A program made the position numbers and the translations under genes. Shown here one piece after another: positions 1 to 8,751 of a DNA stretch of 41,990 nt; position 1 is the stretch's first letter, and the number at the start of each line of letters is the position of its first letter. Origin of the DNA: a bacterium (GTDB lineage: Bacteria; Krumholzibacteriota; Krumholzibacteriia; LZORAL124-64-63); the NCBI GenBank assembly GCA_024231905.1, contig JAAEQC010000118.1:1-41990 (forward strand), given 5' to 3'. The notes beneath the pieces are model-generated. The model did no database searches. It worked only from the letters and a program-made list of their open reading frames with translations, and was not told the origin of the DNA.

Positions 1-382
1 GAAGCTTCTCGACTGCTGCCTCCCGTAGGAGTCTGGGCCGTATCTCAGTCCCAGTGTGGCCGGACACCCTCTCAGGCCGGCTACCCATCGTCGCCTTGGT
101 AGGCCATTACCCCACCAACAAGCTAATGGGACGCGGGACCATCCTTCCGTGACAGCTTCAGAGAGAGGCCATCTTTCATCTCCGGACCATGCGATCCAGA
201 GGTCTTATGCGGTATTAGCAGCTCGTTAGAACTGTTATCCCCCGCAGAAGGGCAGGTTTCCCACGCGTTACTCACCCGTTCGCCACTGTACTCGTTTCCC
301 GAAGGAAACTTTCTCGTTCGACTTGCATGCCTAATCCACGCCGCCAGTGTTCGTTCTGAGCCAGGATCAAACTCTCCGTTGT
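1..382 (-). rRNA. rrs: 16S ribosomal RNA, 5' part (runs off left edge)
   Basis: The reverse complement reads as the 5' domain of 16S rRNA. The universal 27F priming site lies at 356-375. It is followed by the conserved GGCGGCGTGGATTAGGCATG region, and the 338-type CTCCTACGGGAGGCAGCAG lies near the left edge. Taking the 27F site as E. coli position 8 puts the mature 5' end at about 382. Only roughly the first quarter of the gene is present; the rest, and any 23S/5S/tRNA genes, lie beyond base 1. The 'GGATTAGGCATGCAAGTCG' stretch resembles PVC/FCB-type and candidate-phylum sequences rather than Proteobacteria or Firmicutes; this is an impression, not an alignment. Confidence 0.97.
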
Positions 383-520
383 CAAAATATCAACAACAGG
401 ATTCATGTCCTGCTTTTCGCAAGAATCAGCTCGCTGAAACGCTCACGACCATCCGAAAACGGCCGTTTGCGAGTCGCGATTGACTCGGAATTGCATTCGG
501 GCCATCGCACGCTATTCTGT

Positions 521-532
521 TGTCAAAGAGCA
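521..532 (-). promoter_or_regulatory. rRNA leader boxA antitermination site
   Basis: On the minus strand this reads TGCTCTTTGACA, one base from the E. coli rrn boxA core (TGCTCTTTAACA). It lies in the transcribed leader between the promoter and the mature 16S 5' end, about 140 bases upstream of it. Known role of such sites: binding NusB/S10 to assemble the rRNA antitermination complex. The rest of the leader (383-571) shows no gene. Confidence 0.8.
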
Positions 533-577
533 GTACCAGGCGCTCGCTGCCGCTGGTCCCCATCAGCAGGGGCACGG

Positions 578-606
578 AATATACTCAAGAACCGAAAGAG
601 TGTCAA
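578..606 (-). promoter_or_regulatory. rRNA operon promoter (proximal)
   Basis: Minus strand: TTGACA (606-601), a 17-base spacer, then TATATT (583-578). This is a near-perfect sigma-70 promoter. An A/T-rich run just upstream (607-625) looks like an UP element, and a GC-rich discriminator follows the -10, as is typical for stringently controlled rRNA promoters. The predicted transcription start is near 571, giving a leader of about 190 bases with boxA. Confidence 0.88.
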
Positions 607-723
607 CATTTTTTGTGACTTTTTTCGGCCTCGCCGAGCCCCGTTGAAAACGCCCTGCGAGGGGCGTTCCGAGGGTTCGGGTCACCCTGTTCGGCCAGTG
701 CCGTACTCGGGCAACGGAGGCGG

Positions 724-752
724 AAGTTAAGCGCAGAGCGGCCAGGAGTCAA
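724..752 (-). promoter_or_regulatory. Candidate second (distal) rRNA promoter
   Basis: Minus strand: TTGACT (752-747), a 17-base spacer, TAACTT (729-724), preceded by a T/A-rich run. It sits about 145 bases upstream of the stronger promoter, an arrangement like the tandem P1/P2 promoters of many rrn operons. The -10 is weaker, so this is less certain. Confidence 0.5.
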
Positions 753-1097
753 AAAGAAAAAGCAATTTTCGGGACTTATTTCCACGACGCCGTTATCCTG
801 TTGCCATACAGAGAGTTACGGCCTCGGTTTGGGGACAATCCGGTCCCATGGTGTCCTCCCGGCCACGACAGGGGTGTGTCGGAACCTACACGGATGGTGT
901 TTTTGCCTCCGGAACCCCTTGCCCGGCAGGGTGTTCGATCGGCGACAACCTGGCCCGCGCCCTGCTCTGCTACCCGAGACAACCGGGGAATGCGACCCGT
1001 CAAAAACGCCTTGTGGCCGTTCCTCTCGTGAAGCATCATGGATCGGCTGCGCACACGGATGCGTGGCCCAACCACGGCGAGCCCGCAGGGAGGCAGC
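753..1097. other. Gene-free spacer between rRNA promoters and the PBP gene
   Basis: I see no credible gene here: the open frames in this stretch are compositional shadows in GC-rich DNA. I looked for a forward promoter for the downstream penicillin-binding protein gene and found no convincing -35/-10 pair. The only clear signal is the GGGAGG Shine-Dalgarno at 1088-1093. Confidence 0.5.
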
Positions 1098-3212
1098 ATG
1101 CGCCGCATCTTCGACATCTCGATCCCCCCCCAATGGGTGCGCAGTATCCTGTGGGGCTTGGTCTTCCTCTTCGTGGTGGCCATGGCAGGCTCCCTGGTGA
1201 CGCTGGACCGCCTGTCCCGCGATCTGCCCGCCCTGGACACGCTCGAGTCCATCGATCCTTCGGTCAAGACCATCATCTTCGCAGCCAACGGCGACACCCT
1301 ACGCGAATTCTATACGGAGAACCGGACCATCGTGCCCCTGGCACGCATCCCCCGCCGCCTCCAGGAAGCTGTCATCTCCATCGAGGACCGGCGCTTCCAC
1401 ACCCACTACGGCATCGACCTGCGCCGGCTGGTGGGTGTCATCTGGATCAACCTGAGTACCTCGCGCAGCCCCGGCGCCAGCACCTTGACCCAGCAGTTGG
1501 CCCGCAACCTCTTCCTGACCCCCGAAAAGCGGGTCACGCGCAAGCTGAAGGAAATGATCCTGGCGGTGCAGATCGAGCAGATCTACACCAAGGACGAGAT
1601 CCTGGCCATGTACCTCAACCAGATCTACCTGGGCAAGGGCGCCTACGGGGTGCAGGCGGCGGCCCGGACCTTCTTCGGTAAGAACGTGTGGGAGCTCGAG
1701 GACGCCGAGTCGACCATGCTCGCGGGCATGATCCAGCTGCCCGAGCGATATTCGCCCTTCCGCCACCTGGACCGGGCCTACTCCCGCCGCGCCACGGTGC
1801 TGGAGACCATGATCTCCGCCGGCTACGTGACCCGCCCCCAGGCCGAGACCATCGGCGACACGGAGGTCCATCCGGTGGCCGGGTCCGCGGACGACGCCAG
1901 CGCGGGCTTCGCGGCCTATTTCGTGGAAGAGGTGCGCAAGGACTTGGCCGAGATGTTCGGCTCGGACCGCCTCTACAAGGACGGCCTGCGCGTGTGGACG
2001 ACCCTCGTCCCCCGCTACCAGAACTGGATGGAGGAAGCCCTCGAGACCCACCTGGCGACCGAGGAGACCGGTCGCGAGTACGAGATGACGCGAGCCCTGC
2101 ACGACAGTCTGGTGGCCGTGGGCGAAGCCCCCGAGAAGATCGAGTATCTCCAGGGCGCGGCCCTGCTGGAGGACGTGCGCACGGGCGCCATCCTGGGACT
2201 CGTGGGGGGCCGCTCCTTCACCGACTCCAAGTGGAACATGGCCACCCAGGCCAGCCGCCAGCCCGGCTCCGTCTTCAAGCCCTTCGTCTACCTGACCGCC
2301 CTCCAGAGCGGCTACACGGCCAGCTCCGTCCTCATGGACACGCCCTTCGTCCTGGACACGGGCGTGAGCCTGTGGCGGCCCAAGAACTTCAGCGGCACCT
2401 TCCGCGGCCCCATGACCCTGCGCTTCTCACTGAGCCGGTCCGTGAACACACCCACGGCCAAGCTCTATCTGGACTTCGGGCTGGCCCCGGTGCTCGAGAA
2501 CATCGACCTCCTGGGCTTCACGACGCCCCTACCCCGGGTGCCGGCCCTCTTCCTGGGCGCCGGTGAGGTCACCCTGCGGGAGGTGGTGGCGGCCTACAGC
2601 GCCTTCGCCAACCACGGCGTCTACACGGGCCAGCACATGATCACCCGGGTGGAGGCGGCCGACGGCGAGGTCCTCTACCAGGGGCGCATCGAACAGCGGG
2701 AGGCCCTGGACCCGGCCGAGGCCTACATGATGACCGACCTGCTGCAGACAACCCTGCGCGAGGGAACCGGTCGTGGCGCCCGCTGGCGGGGCTTCACCAA
2801 GACCGGAGCCGGCAAGACAGGTACCACCAACGAGAGCACGAACGCGTGGTTCTGCGGCTTCACGCCGAGCTTCTGCGGTGGAGTGTGGGTGGGTTTCGAC
2901 AACGCCGTCCCCATGGGAAGGGGCGCCACGGGCGCCCGCATGGCCCTGCCGATCTGGGCGAATTTCATGGGCAAGGTGACCGACGAGAAGGGTGACGAGC
3001 CCTTCATGCGGCCCCCGGGCATGGTCGAGCGCACGGTGTGCCTCAACTCGGGAATGCTGGCCACCAGCGGCTGCGATTCCCTGGCCCAGGAAATCTTCCT
3101 GCCGGGCAGCTATCCCCAGGGGGTGTGCGACCTCCACGGCGGGGAACTCCACGACTTCCAAGGCGTGGACAAGGGCTTCGAGACCATCGACGACGAGGAC
3201 GACGAGTTCTGA
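1098..3212 (+). CDS. Bifunctional peptidoglycan glycosyltransferase/transpeptidase, PBP1A family
   Basis: Class A penicillin-binding protein of 704 residues that polymerises and crosslinks murein at the outer face of the inner membrane. An N-terminal anchor spans about residues 13-37. The GT51 glycosyltransferase domain follows, with catalytic Glu96 in SIEDRRF, then GASTLTQQLARN (126-137) and the YLNQIYLG block. The transpeptidase domain has SxxK at Ser391-Lys394 (GSVFKP), SVN at 448-450 and KTGT at 573. The protein ends in an acidic tail. The frame is open from 1038, but ATG 1098 has GGGAGG five bases upstream and places the membrane anchor at the usual spot, so I chose it. It is a single gene, convergent with deoA (19-base gap). 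Subfamily naming (mrcA or pbpC-like) is not certain. Confidence 0.95.
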   Translation: MRRIFDISIPPQWVRSILWGLVFLFVVAMAGSLVTLDRLSRDLPALDTLESIDPSVKTIIFAANGDTLREFYTENRTIVPLARIPRRLQEAVISIEDRRFHTHYGIDLRRLVGVIWINLSTSRSPGASTLTQQLARNLFLTPEKRVTRKLKEMILAVQIEQIYTKDEILAMYLNQIYLGKGAYGVQAAARTFFGKNVWELEDAESTMLAGMIQLPERYSPFRHLDRAYSRRATVLETMISAGYVTRPQAETIGDTEVHPVAGSADDASAGFAAYFVEEVRKDLAEMFGSDRLYKDGLRVWTTLVPRYQNWMEEALETHLATEETGREYEMTRALHDSLVAVGEAPEKIEYLQGAALLEDVRTGAILGLVGGRSFTDSKWNMATQASRQPGSVFKPFVYLTALQSGYTASSVLMDTPFVLDTGVSLWRPKNFSGTFRGPMTLRFSLSRSVNTPTAKLYLDFGLAPVLENIDLLGFTTPLPRVPALFLGAGEVTLREVVAAYSAFANHGVYTGQHMITRVEAADGEVLYQGRIEQREALDPAEAYMMTDLLQTTLREGTGRGARWRGFTKTGAGKTGTTNESTNAWFCGFTPSFCGGVWVGFDNAVPMGRGATGARMALPIWANFMGKVTDEKGDEPFMRPPGMVERTVCLNSGMLATSGCDSLAQEIFLPGSYPQGVCDLHGGELHDFQGVDKGFETIDDEDDEF

Positions 3213-3231
3213 TCCTCACCGGCCCCCGGTT

Positions 3232-4545
3232 CTAGAAACGCTCCAGGATCAGGGGCCGCGCCGACACCTCCTGCCCACTCCAGACGAGCGTGTCGGCCAC
3301 GCGGCGCGCGGCGGCCTCGGCCTCGTCGCTCCGGTCGCAATGGACGCGGGCCACCACGTCCCCCTTGGCCAGCTTGTCGCCCACCGCGGGCAGGAATTCC
3401 ATGCCGCAGGCCAAGTCCAGCGGGTCCTCCACCTGCTTGCGCCCGCCCCCCATGTCCGCCAGGGCATAGCCCAGCTGGCGGCAGTCCATGCCCGCCAGCC
3501 AGCCGTCCGCCGGAGCGGTGACCTCCGCGGCCAGGGGCGCGGTGGCCAGGCCGAAATCATCCCGGTCCAGGTCGAGGCGGCCATCCTGGGCCGCCACCCA
3601 GCGCTGGAGGGCCGTCCAGGCCCCGCCGCCGTCCCAGGCCTCGTCAACCTGTGCGCGGGCCGCCTGCTGTTCCGGTGCCAGACCGGCGCCCAGGACCATA
3701 GCCGCGGTGAGTTCCGCCGTGAGTTCGACCAGGTCGGGCGGCGCCTGCTCTCTTCCCCCCGGACGCAGGGCGGCGAAGGCCTCGATGGTCTCGTTGGCGT
3801 GGCCGATGGCCCGGCCCAGGGGCTGACCCATGTCCGAGAAGAGGACAGCCATGTGCCGGCCGTGGCTCTCCCCCACGGCCACCAGCGCCCTGGCCAGCTC
3901 ACGGGCCTGGTTCAGGTCCTGCATGAAGGCTCCCGACCCGGTCTTCAGGTCGATGACGATGGTCCGGGGACCGGCCGCCAGCTTCTTGGACATGATCGAG
4001 GCGGTGATCAGGGGCACGCAATCCACGGTGCCGGTGACGTCGCGCAGGGAATAGATGCGGCCGTCGGCCGGAGCGATGTCCGCGCTCTGGCCCACGATGG
4101 CGCAACCAGCGCGGCCGACGATGTCCAGGAACTCTTCGTTCTCCATATGGATGCGGTAGCCGGGGATGGCCTGGAGCTTGTCCAGGGTGCCCCCCGTGTG
4201 GCCGAGGCCCCGTCCCGAGAGCATGGGCACGCACAGGCCGCAAGCGGCCGCCAGGGGCGCCAGCAGGAGGCTCACCTTGTCACCCACGCCGCCGGTGGAG
4301 TGTTTGTCCGCCGTGGGCGCCGGTAAAGACGCCGTATCGAGTTCGGCGCCGCTGGCGAGCATCACGCCGGCCAGGCTCGCGGTCTCCCGGGGATCCATGC
4401 CGTTGAACCACACGGCCATGAGCAGGGCCGCCATCTGGTATTCGGGGATCTCGCCGGCGGTGAAGCCGTCCACGGCGAAGGCGATCTGCTCGTCGGCGAG
4501 GGTCTCGCCCCGCTTCTTGGCCTCGATGATCTGCAGGATGTTCAT
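3232..4545 (-). CDS. deoA: Thymidine/pyrimidine-nucleoside phosphorylase
   Basis: 437-residue cytosolic enzyme that splits thymidine (and perhaps uridine) with phosphate into base and (deoxy)ribose-1-phosphate. The family signatures are clear: KHSTGGVGDK at 81-90 (phosphate binding) and SGRGLGHTGGTLDKL around 110-124, plus the C-terminal domain typical of the nucleoside phosphorylase-II fold. Length matches the family. It is last in the deoB-cdd-deoA operon, 13 bases after cdd, with a GGAG site before the ATG. Its product feeds the deoB-encoded mutase, so the operon is one salvage/catabolic route. Thymidine-specific (DeoA) and broad pyrimidine (Pdp) versions cannot be separated with certainty by eye. 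Confidence 0.93.
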   Translation of the reverse strand: MNILQIIEAKKRGETLADEQIAFAVDGFTAGEIPEYQMAALLMAVWFNGMDPRETASLAGVMLASGAELDTASLPAPTADKHSTGGVGDKVSLLLAPLAAACGLCVPMLSGRGLGHTGGTLDKLQAIPGYRIHMENEEFLDIVGRAGCAIVGQSADIAPADGRIYSLRDVTGTVDCVPLITASIMSKKLAAGPRTIVIDLKTGSGAFMQDLNQARELARALVAVGESHGRHMAVLFSDMGQPLGRAIGHANETIEAFAALRPGGREQAPPDLVELTAELTAAMVLGAGLAPEQQAARAQVDEAWDGGGAWTALQRWVAAQDGRLDLDRDDFGLATAPLAAEVTAPADGWLAGMDCRQLGYALADMGGGRKQVEDPLDLACGMEFLPAVGDKLAKGDVVARVHCDRSDEAEAAARRVADTLVWSGQEVSARPLILERF

Positions 4546-4558
4546 GCTCGCTCCGTGT

Positions 4559-4984
4559 TCATTTCGGTTCCGTTGCCCCGCCGGGCGTGAAGGACGTGAA
4601 GGCCTCGGGCAGCAGATCCGCCGCGGTCAGGACTTTCACCGGACCGTCGGCGCCCTGCTCCCCGGCCAGATAGACGGTCATGCCGGGCCCGAATTCCATG
4701 AGCACCTGCCGGCAGGCGCCGCAGGGCGGAGTCGGGACATGGCCGTCGGCGCAAACGGCGATGGCGGTGAAGTCGCGCACGCCGTCGGTGACGGCCCGGC
4801 CGATGGCGGTGCGCTCGGCACAGATGGACAGGCCGAAGCTGGCGTTCTCCACGTTGGTGCCCAGGTGGATCCCGCCGGCCGCGTCGCGCAGGGCGGCGCC
4901 CACCCGGAAACGGGAATAAGGCGAATGGCTGCGCTCGCGCACGGCGCGGGCGGCCTCGACGAGTTCACGGTCGATGGCAGTCAA
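4559..4984 (-). CDS. cdd: Cytidine deaminase
   Basis: 141-residue zinc enzyme that deaminates cytidine and deoxycytidine to uridine and deoxyuridine. The active-site signatures are present: Cys55-Ala-Glu57, and P-C-G-A-C with Cys88 and Cys91 as the remaining zinc ligands; Glu57 is the proton shuttle. Length fits the homotetrameric class. The start is TTG at 4984, overlapping the deoB stop as TTGA. A GGGAGGA site seven bases upstream supports this codon, and no ATG fits the conserved N-terminus. Translation is therefore probably coupled to deoB. Confidence 0.94.
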   Translation of the reverse strand: MTAIDRELVEAARAVRERSHSPYSRFRVGAALRDAAGGIHLGTNVENASFGLSICAERTAIGRAVTDGVRDFTAIAVCADGHVPTPPCGACRQVLMEFGPGMTVYLAGEQGADGPVKVLTAADLLPEAFTSFTPGGATEPK

Positions 4985-6168
4985 GACGATCCTCCCTTGC
5001 GCACCTCGGCCAGGAAGCTCCTGCCCTTGGCCGGGGATGCGCTGGCGAAGAAATCCGCGAAGGTGGCGGCCACGTCCATGAAACCTCGGCGCACGCCCAG
5101 ATCCACGCCCGGCTCCGTGCCGGCCAGATAGGCCAGCAGGGGCACGTGTTCGCGGGAATGGTCCGTACTCGGGGTGGTAGGATCGTTGCCGTGGTCGGCG
5201 GTCAGAAGCAGCAAGTCGCCCGGGGCCAGGCGCGGCAGGAAGTCGGCGAACCAGCGGTCGAACTCCTCCAGGCCGCCCTTCATGCCTTGCGGGTCGTTGC
5301 GGTGGCCCCAGAGCATGTCGAAGTCCACCAGGTTCAGGAGCACCAGTTCGTGGCCGTCAGGTGTGGCCGCCCGCAGGCGTTCCAGTTCGGCCATGCCCGC
5401 GGCGTTGCCTTTGGCGGGGAAGGTCTCGTCGATGCCGGCGCCGGCGTAGAGGTCGTAGATCTTGCCGATGGCCCGAACGGTGACACCTGCCGCCTGCAGC
5501 AGCGGCAGCACCAGGCCCGGCGGCGGCTCCACCGAGTAGTCGTGCCGGTCGGGCGTGCGTTCGTAGGCGCCGCTCTCGCCGGTGAACGGCCGGGCGATGA
5601 CGCGGCTCACCCCGTGGGGCGGCACGAGCATCTCCCGGGCGATCTCGCACACCCGGTACAGTTCGGGCACGTCGCACACTCGGTCGTGGGCCGCGATCTG
5701 GAAAACGCTGTCGCCGGAGGTGTAGACGATGAGCTTGCCCGTGGCCAGGTGCTCGTCGCCCAGTTCGGCGATGATCGCCGTGCCGCTGACCGGCCTGTTT
5801 GCCAGCACACCGTAGCCCGTGCGCCGGGTGAACTCGGCGATGACTTCGGGGGGAAATCCGTCCGGGTAAGTGGGGAACGGATCGGCGGTGACCAGGCCCA
5901 TGAGCTCCCAGTGGCCCGTGGTGGAGTCCTTGCCGGCGGAGATCTCTTCCAGGCGTCCCCAGGAGGCCCGGGGCGCGGCGACGGGCGGCATTCCGGCGAT
6001 GGTGTGACAGTTGCCCAGACCCAGGGAGCCGAGGGTCGGCAGGTCGAGGCCGCCGACGACACCGGCCAGGTTGCCGAGGGTGTCACTGCCCGTATCGCCG
6101 TAAGCGTCGGCGTCGGGAGCGCCCCCGACTCCGACCCCGTCGAGGATGACCAGATATGCCCGTGCCAT
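4981..6168 (-). CDS. deoB: Phosphopentomutase
   Basis: 395-residue metalloenzyme of the alkaline-phosphatase superfamily that interconverts (deoxy)ribose-1-phosphate and -5-phosphate. Visible features are the N-terminal metal site ILDGVGVGGAPDA, the DTGSDTLGN segment, the phosphorylation loop AGKDSTTGHWELMG, and the C-terminal metal motif TADHGNDPTTPSTDH. Length matches family members. It is the first gene of deoB-cdd-deoA and uses the sugar-1-phosphate released by the phosphorylase. An AAAGGA site precedes the ATG. No deoC (the next step) is in the window. Confidence 0.95.
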   Translation of the reverse strand: MARAYLVILDGVGVGGAPDADAYGDTGSDTLGNLAGVVGGLDLPTLGSLGLGNCHTIAGMPPVAAPRASWGRLEEISAGKDSTTGHWELMGLVTADPFPTYPDGFPPEVIAEFTRRTGYGVLANRPVSGTAIIAELGDEHLATGKLIVYTSGDSVFQIAAHDRVCDVPELYRVCEIAREMLVPPHGVSRVIARPFTGESGAYERTPDRHDYSVEPPPGLVLPLLQAAGVTVRAIGKIYDLYAGAGIDETFPAKGNAAGMAELERLRAATPDGHELVLLNLVDFDMLWGHRNDPQGMKGGLEEFDRWFADFLPRLAPGDLLLLTADHGNDPTTPSTDHSREHVPLLAYLAGTEPGVDLGVRRGFMDVAATFADFFASASPAKGRSFLAEVRKGGSS

Positions 6169-6217
6169 GTGTTTCCTTTCTTATCCGGGCGGACCGTACC
6201 GCCGCGGGAATCCCGAT

Positions 6218-6247
6218 ACGTTACGTGCGTTGCGGGCACGGCGTCAA
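6218..6247 (-). promoter_or_regulatory. Candidate promoter of deoB-cdd-deoA
   Basis: Minus strand: TTGACG (6247-6242), an 18-base spacer, TAACGT (6223-6218), about 50 bases before the deoB start. The -35 is good, the -10 is moderate and the spacer is one base long. It is divergent from the rarA promoter. I saw no CytR/DeoR-like operator. Confidence 0.4.
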
Positions 6248-6278
6248 CGGGCCAACGCACGGTTTGGCGAGCGGGTCC

Positions 6279-6306
6279 TTGCCAGAGTTCATCCCGCCGC
6301 TACAAT
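6279..6306 (+). promoter_or_regulatory. Promoter of rarA, probably giving a leaderless mRNA
   Basis: TTGCCA (6279-6284), a 16-base spacer and TACAAT (6301-6306) form a good sigma-70 promoter. The expected start point, six to eight bases after the -10, coincides with the A of the rarA ATG at 6314. There is no Shine-Dalgarno between them. Confidence 0.7.
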
Positions 6307-6313
6307 TGTTAGC

Positions 6314-7693
6314 ATGAACGGCGACCTCTTCCACCCCGCGGGCTCGAGCCCGTCCCCTGAGAAGGCAGCGGCCGGTTCGCCCCTGGCGGACCGGATGCGG
6401 CCGGCCACCCTCGAGGAGATGGTGGGCCAGCAGGAACTGCTGGGCGAGCGCGGCCCCCTGCGCCTGCTACTCACCGGCGACGCCCTGCCCTCCCTGCTCC
6501 TTTGGGGTCCGCCCGGTTGCGGCAAGACGACCCTGGCCCGGCTGGTGGCGGGGCACACGGCGGCGCGCTTCGCCGAGTACAGCGCCGTGGCCGTGGGGTC
6601 CAAGGAACTCAAGGCCGTCATGGCCGAGTCGGCGCGGTTGCGGGAAGCCACAGGCCGCCGCACAGTCCTCTTCCTGGACGAGATCCATCGCTTCAACAAG
6701 GCCCAGCAGGACGCCCTGTTGCCCTGGGTCGAGCGGGGTGACGTCACTCTCATCGGCGCCACAACCGAAAACCCGAGCTTCGAAGTGAACAGCGCCCTCA
6801 TCTCCCGCACACGCCTGTTCGTGTTGAAGCCCCTGGCGCCGGACGACGTACGGGCCCTGCTGGAACGCGCCCTGGCCGCGCCGGCGGGCCTGGACGGCGC
6901 CCTGGTCCTGGCGGACGATGCCCTGGACGCCCTGGCCCGTCTGGGCGAAGGCGACGCCCGGGCCTCCCTGGGCCTGCTGGAAGCGGTCGCCGCCGCCGCG
7001 GCGGCGGGCGCCCTGCCGACCGAAGGCGCCCCCCTCAGTGCGGAGATGATCGGCCCAGTGCTGCAACGGCGCGCCGCCCGTTTCGACAAGAGCGGCGACG
7101 AGCACTTCAACGTGATCAGCGCCCTGCACAAGAGCATCCGCAACAGCGATGTGCAGGCGGCCGTCTACTGGCTGGCCCGCATGCTCGAGGGCGGCGAGGA
7201 CCGGCTCTACGTGGCCCGCCGCCTGGTGCGCTTCGCCAGCGAAGACGTGGGCATGGCCGCGCCGGAGATGCTGGCGCGCACCCTCGCCGCCCGGGACGCC
7301 GTCCATTTCCTGGGTCCTCCCGAGGGAGACCTGGCGCTGGTGCAGGCGGTGGTCGATCTTGCCCTCTCGCCCAAGAGCAACGCCCTGTACAGGGCGGAGA
7401 AGGCCGTGCGCCGGGAAGTGTCCGAGGGCGTCAATCCCCCGGTCCCCCTGCAGCTGCGCAACGCGCCCACGCGACTCATGAAGGAGACCGGCCACGGCGC
7501 CGGTTACGTGTACGCCCACGACACGAACGACGGCATCGGCGACATGGATTGTCTGCCGGCGGAGCTTGCCGGACACGAGTTCTACCGTCCCGGCGGACGC
7601 GGCTACGAACAGGAACTGGCCGCGCGGATGGAGCACATCCGCCGCTGGCACGAGCAGAGGCGCTCGCGGCGGGACGGAACCGACGCGGACTGA
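6314..7693 (+). CDS. rarA: Replication-associated recombination protein RarA (MgsA), AAA+ ATPase
   Basis: 459-residue AAA+ clamp-loader-like ATPase acting at stalled replication forks. Walker A is GPPGCGKTT (65-73), Walker B is LFLDEIH with Asp122-Glu123, and the sensor 1 region GATTENPSF is followed by the arginine-finger segment SRTR. The C-terminal half has the family's LARMLEGGEDRLYVARRL block and the GAGYVYAHD signature. The frame is open from 6146, but the upstream residues do not resemble the family. ATG 6314 begins just after a good -10 box and gives the usual N-terminus, so the mRNA is probably leaderless. pfkA follows after 19 bases on the same strand. Confidence 0.95.
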   Translation: MNGDLFHPAGSSPSPEKAAAGSPLADRMRPATLEEMVGQQELLGERGPLRLLLTGDALPSLLLWGPPGCGKTTLARLVAGHTAARFAEYSAVAVGSKELKAVMAESARLREATGRRTVLFLDEIHRFNKAQQDALLPWVERGDVTLIGATTENPSFEVNSALISRTRLFVLKPLAPDDVRALLERALAAPAGLDGALVLADDALDALARLGEGDARASLGLLEAVAAAAAAGALPTEGAPLSAEMIGPVLQRRAARFDKSGDEHFNVISALHKSIRNSDVQAAVYWLARMLEGGEDRLYVARRLVRFASEDVGMAAPEMLARTLAARDAVHFLGPPEGDLALVQAVVDLALSPKSNALYRAEKAVRREVSEGVNPPVPLQLRNAPTRLMKETGHGAGYVYAHDTNDGIGDMDCLPAELAGHEFYRPGGRGYEQELAARMEHIRRWHEQRRSRRDGTDAD

Positions 7694-7712
7694 ACCCGGC
7701 GAAAGGATCGAC

Positions 7713-8672
7713 ATGAAGAGAATCGGAGTGCTGACCGGTGGCGGCGACGCGGCCGGCATGAACCCCGCCCTGCGGGCGGTCGTGCGCACGGCCTGGCAGC
7801 ACGGCGCCGAGGTCGTCGGCATCAAGCGAGGCTGGCGCGGTCTGGCCGAAGGCGACTTCGAGGTCATGGGACCGGGTTCGGTGAGCGGCATCCTCCACCA
7901 GGGAGGAACCGTATTGCGCACCTTCCGCTACCCGGAATTCGCCACGCCCGCCGGCACGAAACCCATCGCGCGCACCCTCAAGAAGATGAAGCTGGACGGC
8001 ATGGTCGTCATCGGCGGCGACGGCAGCTTCCGCGGTGCGGACAAGCTCCAGCGGGAGTTCGGCCTGCCGGTGGTCGGCGTGCCAGCCACCATCGACAACG
8101 ACATCCCGGGCACCGACATCTCCATCGGCTTCGACACGGCCCTGAATATCGCCATCGACGCCGTGGACAAGATCAAGGACACGGCCACCAGCCACGGCCG
8201 CATCTTCGTCATCGAAGTCATGGGCCGCGAGTACGGGCTGCTGGCCGCCCAGACGGCCATAGCCACCGGGGCCGAGGAAGTCTTCCTACCGGAGATCCCC
8301 TTCGACCTGGACGAAGCCTGCCGCCGCATCAAGGCCGGCTACGACCGGGGCAAGCACCACGCCATCATCATCGTGGCCGAAGGGGCGGGCAAGGCGTCCT
8401 ACGTCACCTTCGAGATCCGCGAGCGGGTCAAGCGCGACGTGCGCATGGCCGTGCTGGGGCACATCCAGCGGGGCGGCTCCCCGTCGGGCTACGACCGCAT
8501 CCTGGCCTCGCGCCTGGGCCACAAGGCCACCGAACTGCTCTTCGAGGGGAAGCACGGGGTCATGGTGGGCGTCGTGGCCAACAAGTTCAAGACGAGTGCG
8601 CTCGTGCGGAAGGGCAAGATGAAGGCCAACGCCGTGCTGCGGGACGCGCGCCTGGCTGAACTGCTTTCCTGA
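7713..8672 (+). CDS. pfkA: ATP-dependent 6-phosphofructokinase
   Basis: 319-residue glycolytic enzyme phosphorylating fructose-6-phosphate. The nucleotide loop GGGDAAGMN (9-17) has Ala where most members have Pro. GGDGS at 101-105 keeps the Gly typical of ATP users rather than the Asp of PPi-dependent enzymes. The catalytic TIDND loop is at 126-130 (Asp128 as base), followed by PGTD and the sugar-phosphate segment MGREYG. GHIQRGGSP lies in the C-terminal part. GAAAGGA precedes ATG 7713; the frame is open further upstream inside rarA, but those residues are not PFK-like. It probably shares the rarA transcript, which ends at the hairpin at 8693. Confidence 0.95.
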   Translation: MKRIGVLTGGGDAAGMNPALRAVVRTAWQHGAEVVGIKRGWRGLAEGDFEVMGPGSVSGILHQGGTVLRTFRYPEFATPAGTKPIARTLKKMKLDGMVVIGGDGSFRGADKLQREFGLPVVGVPATIDNDIPGTDISIGFDTALNIAIDAVDKIKDTATSHGRIFVIEVMGREYGLLAAQTAIATGAEEVFLPEIPFDLDEACRRIKAGYDRGKHHAIIIVAEGAGKASYVTFEIRERVKRDVRMAVLGHIQRGGSPSGYDRILASRLGHKATELLFEGKHGVMVGVVANKFKTSALVRKGKMKANAVLRDARLAELLS

Positions 8673-8692
8673 TTCCGGGTCGGATCACCAAC

Positions 8693-8726
8693 GAGAACGG
8701 GCTCCCCGCACAGGGAGCCCGTTCTC
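8693..8726 (+). terminator. Long perfect hairpin after pfkA
   Basis: GAGAACGGGCTCCC (8693-8706) pairs perfectly with 8713-8726 around a six-base loop, a 14-bp stem. It lies between two convergent genes (pfkA and a lipoprotein gene) and is probably their shared transcription end. The following T-tract is poor (TTAT), so termination may be partly Rho-assisted. Confidence 0.65.
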
Positions 8727-8751
8727 TTATCCACCGGTGGAGTTGGGAGGC

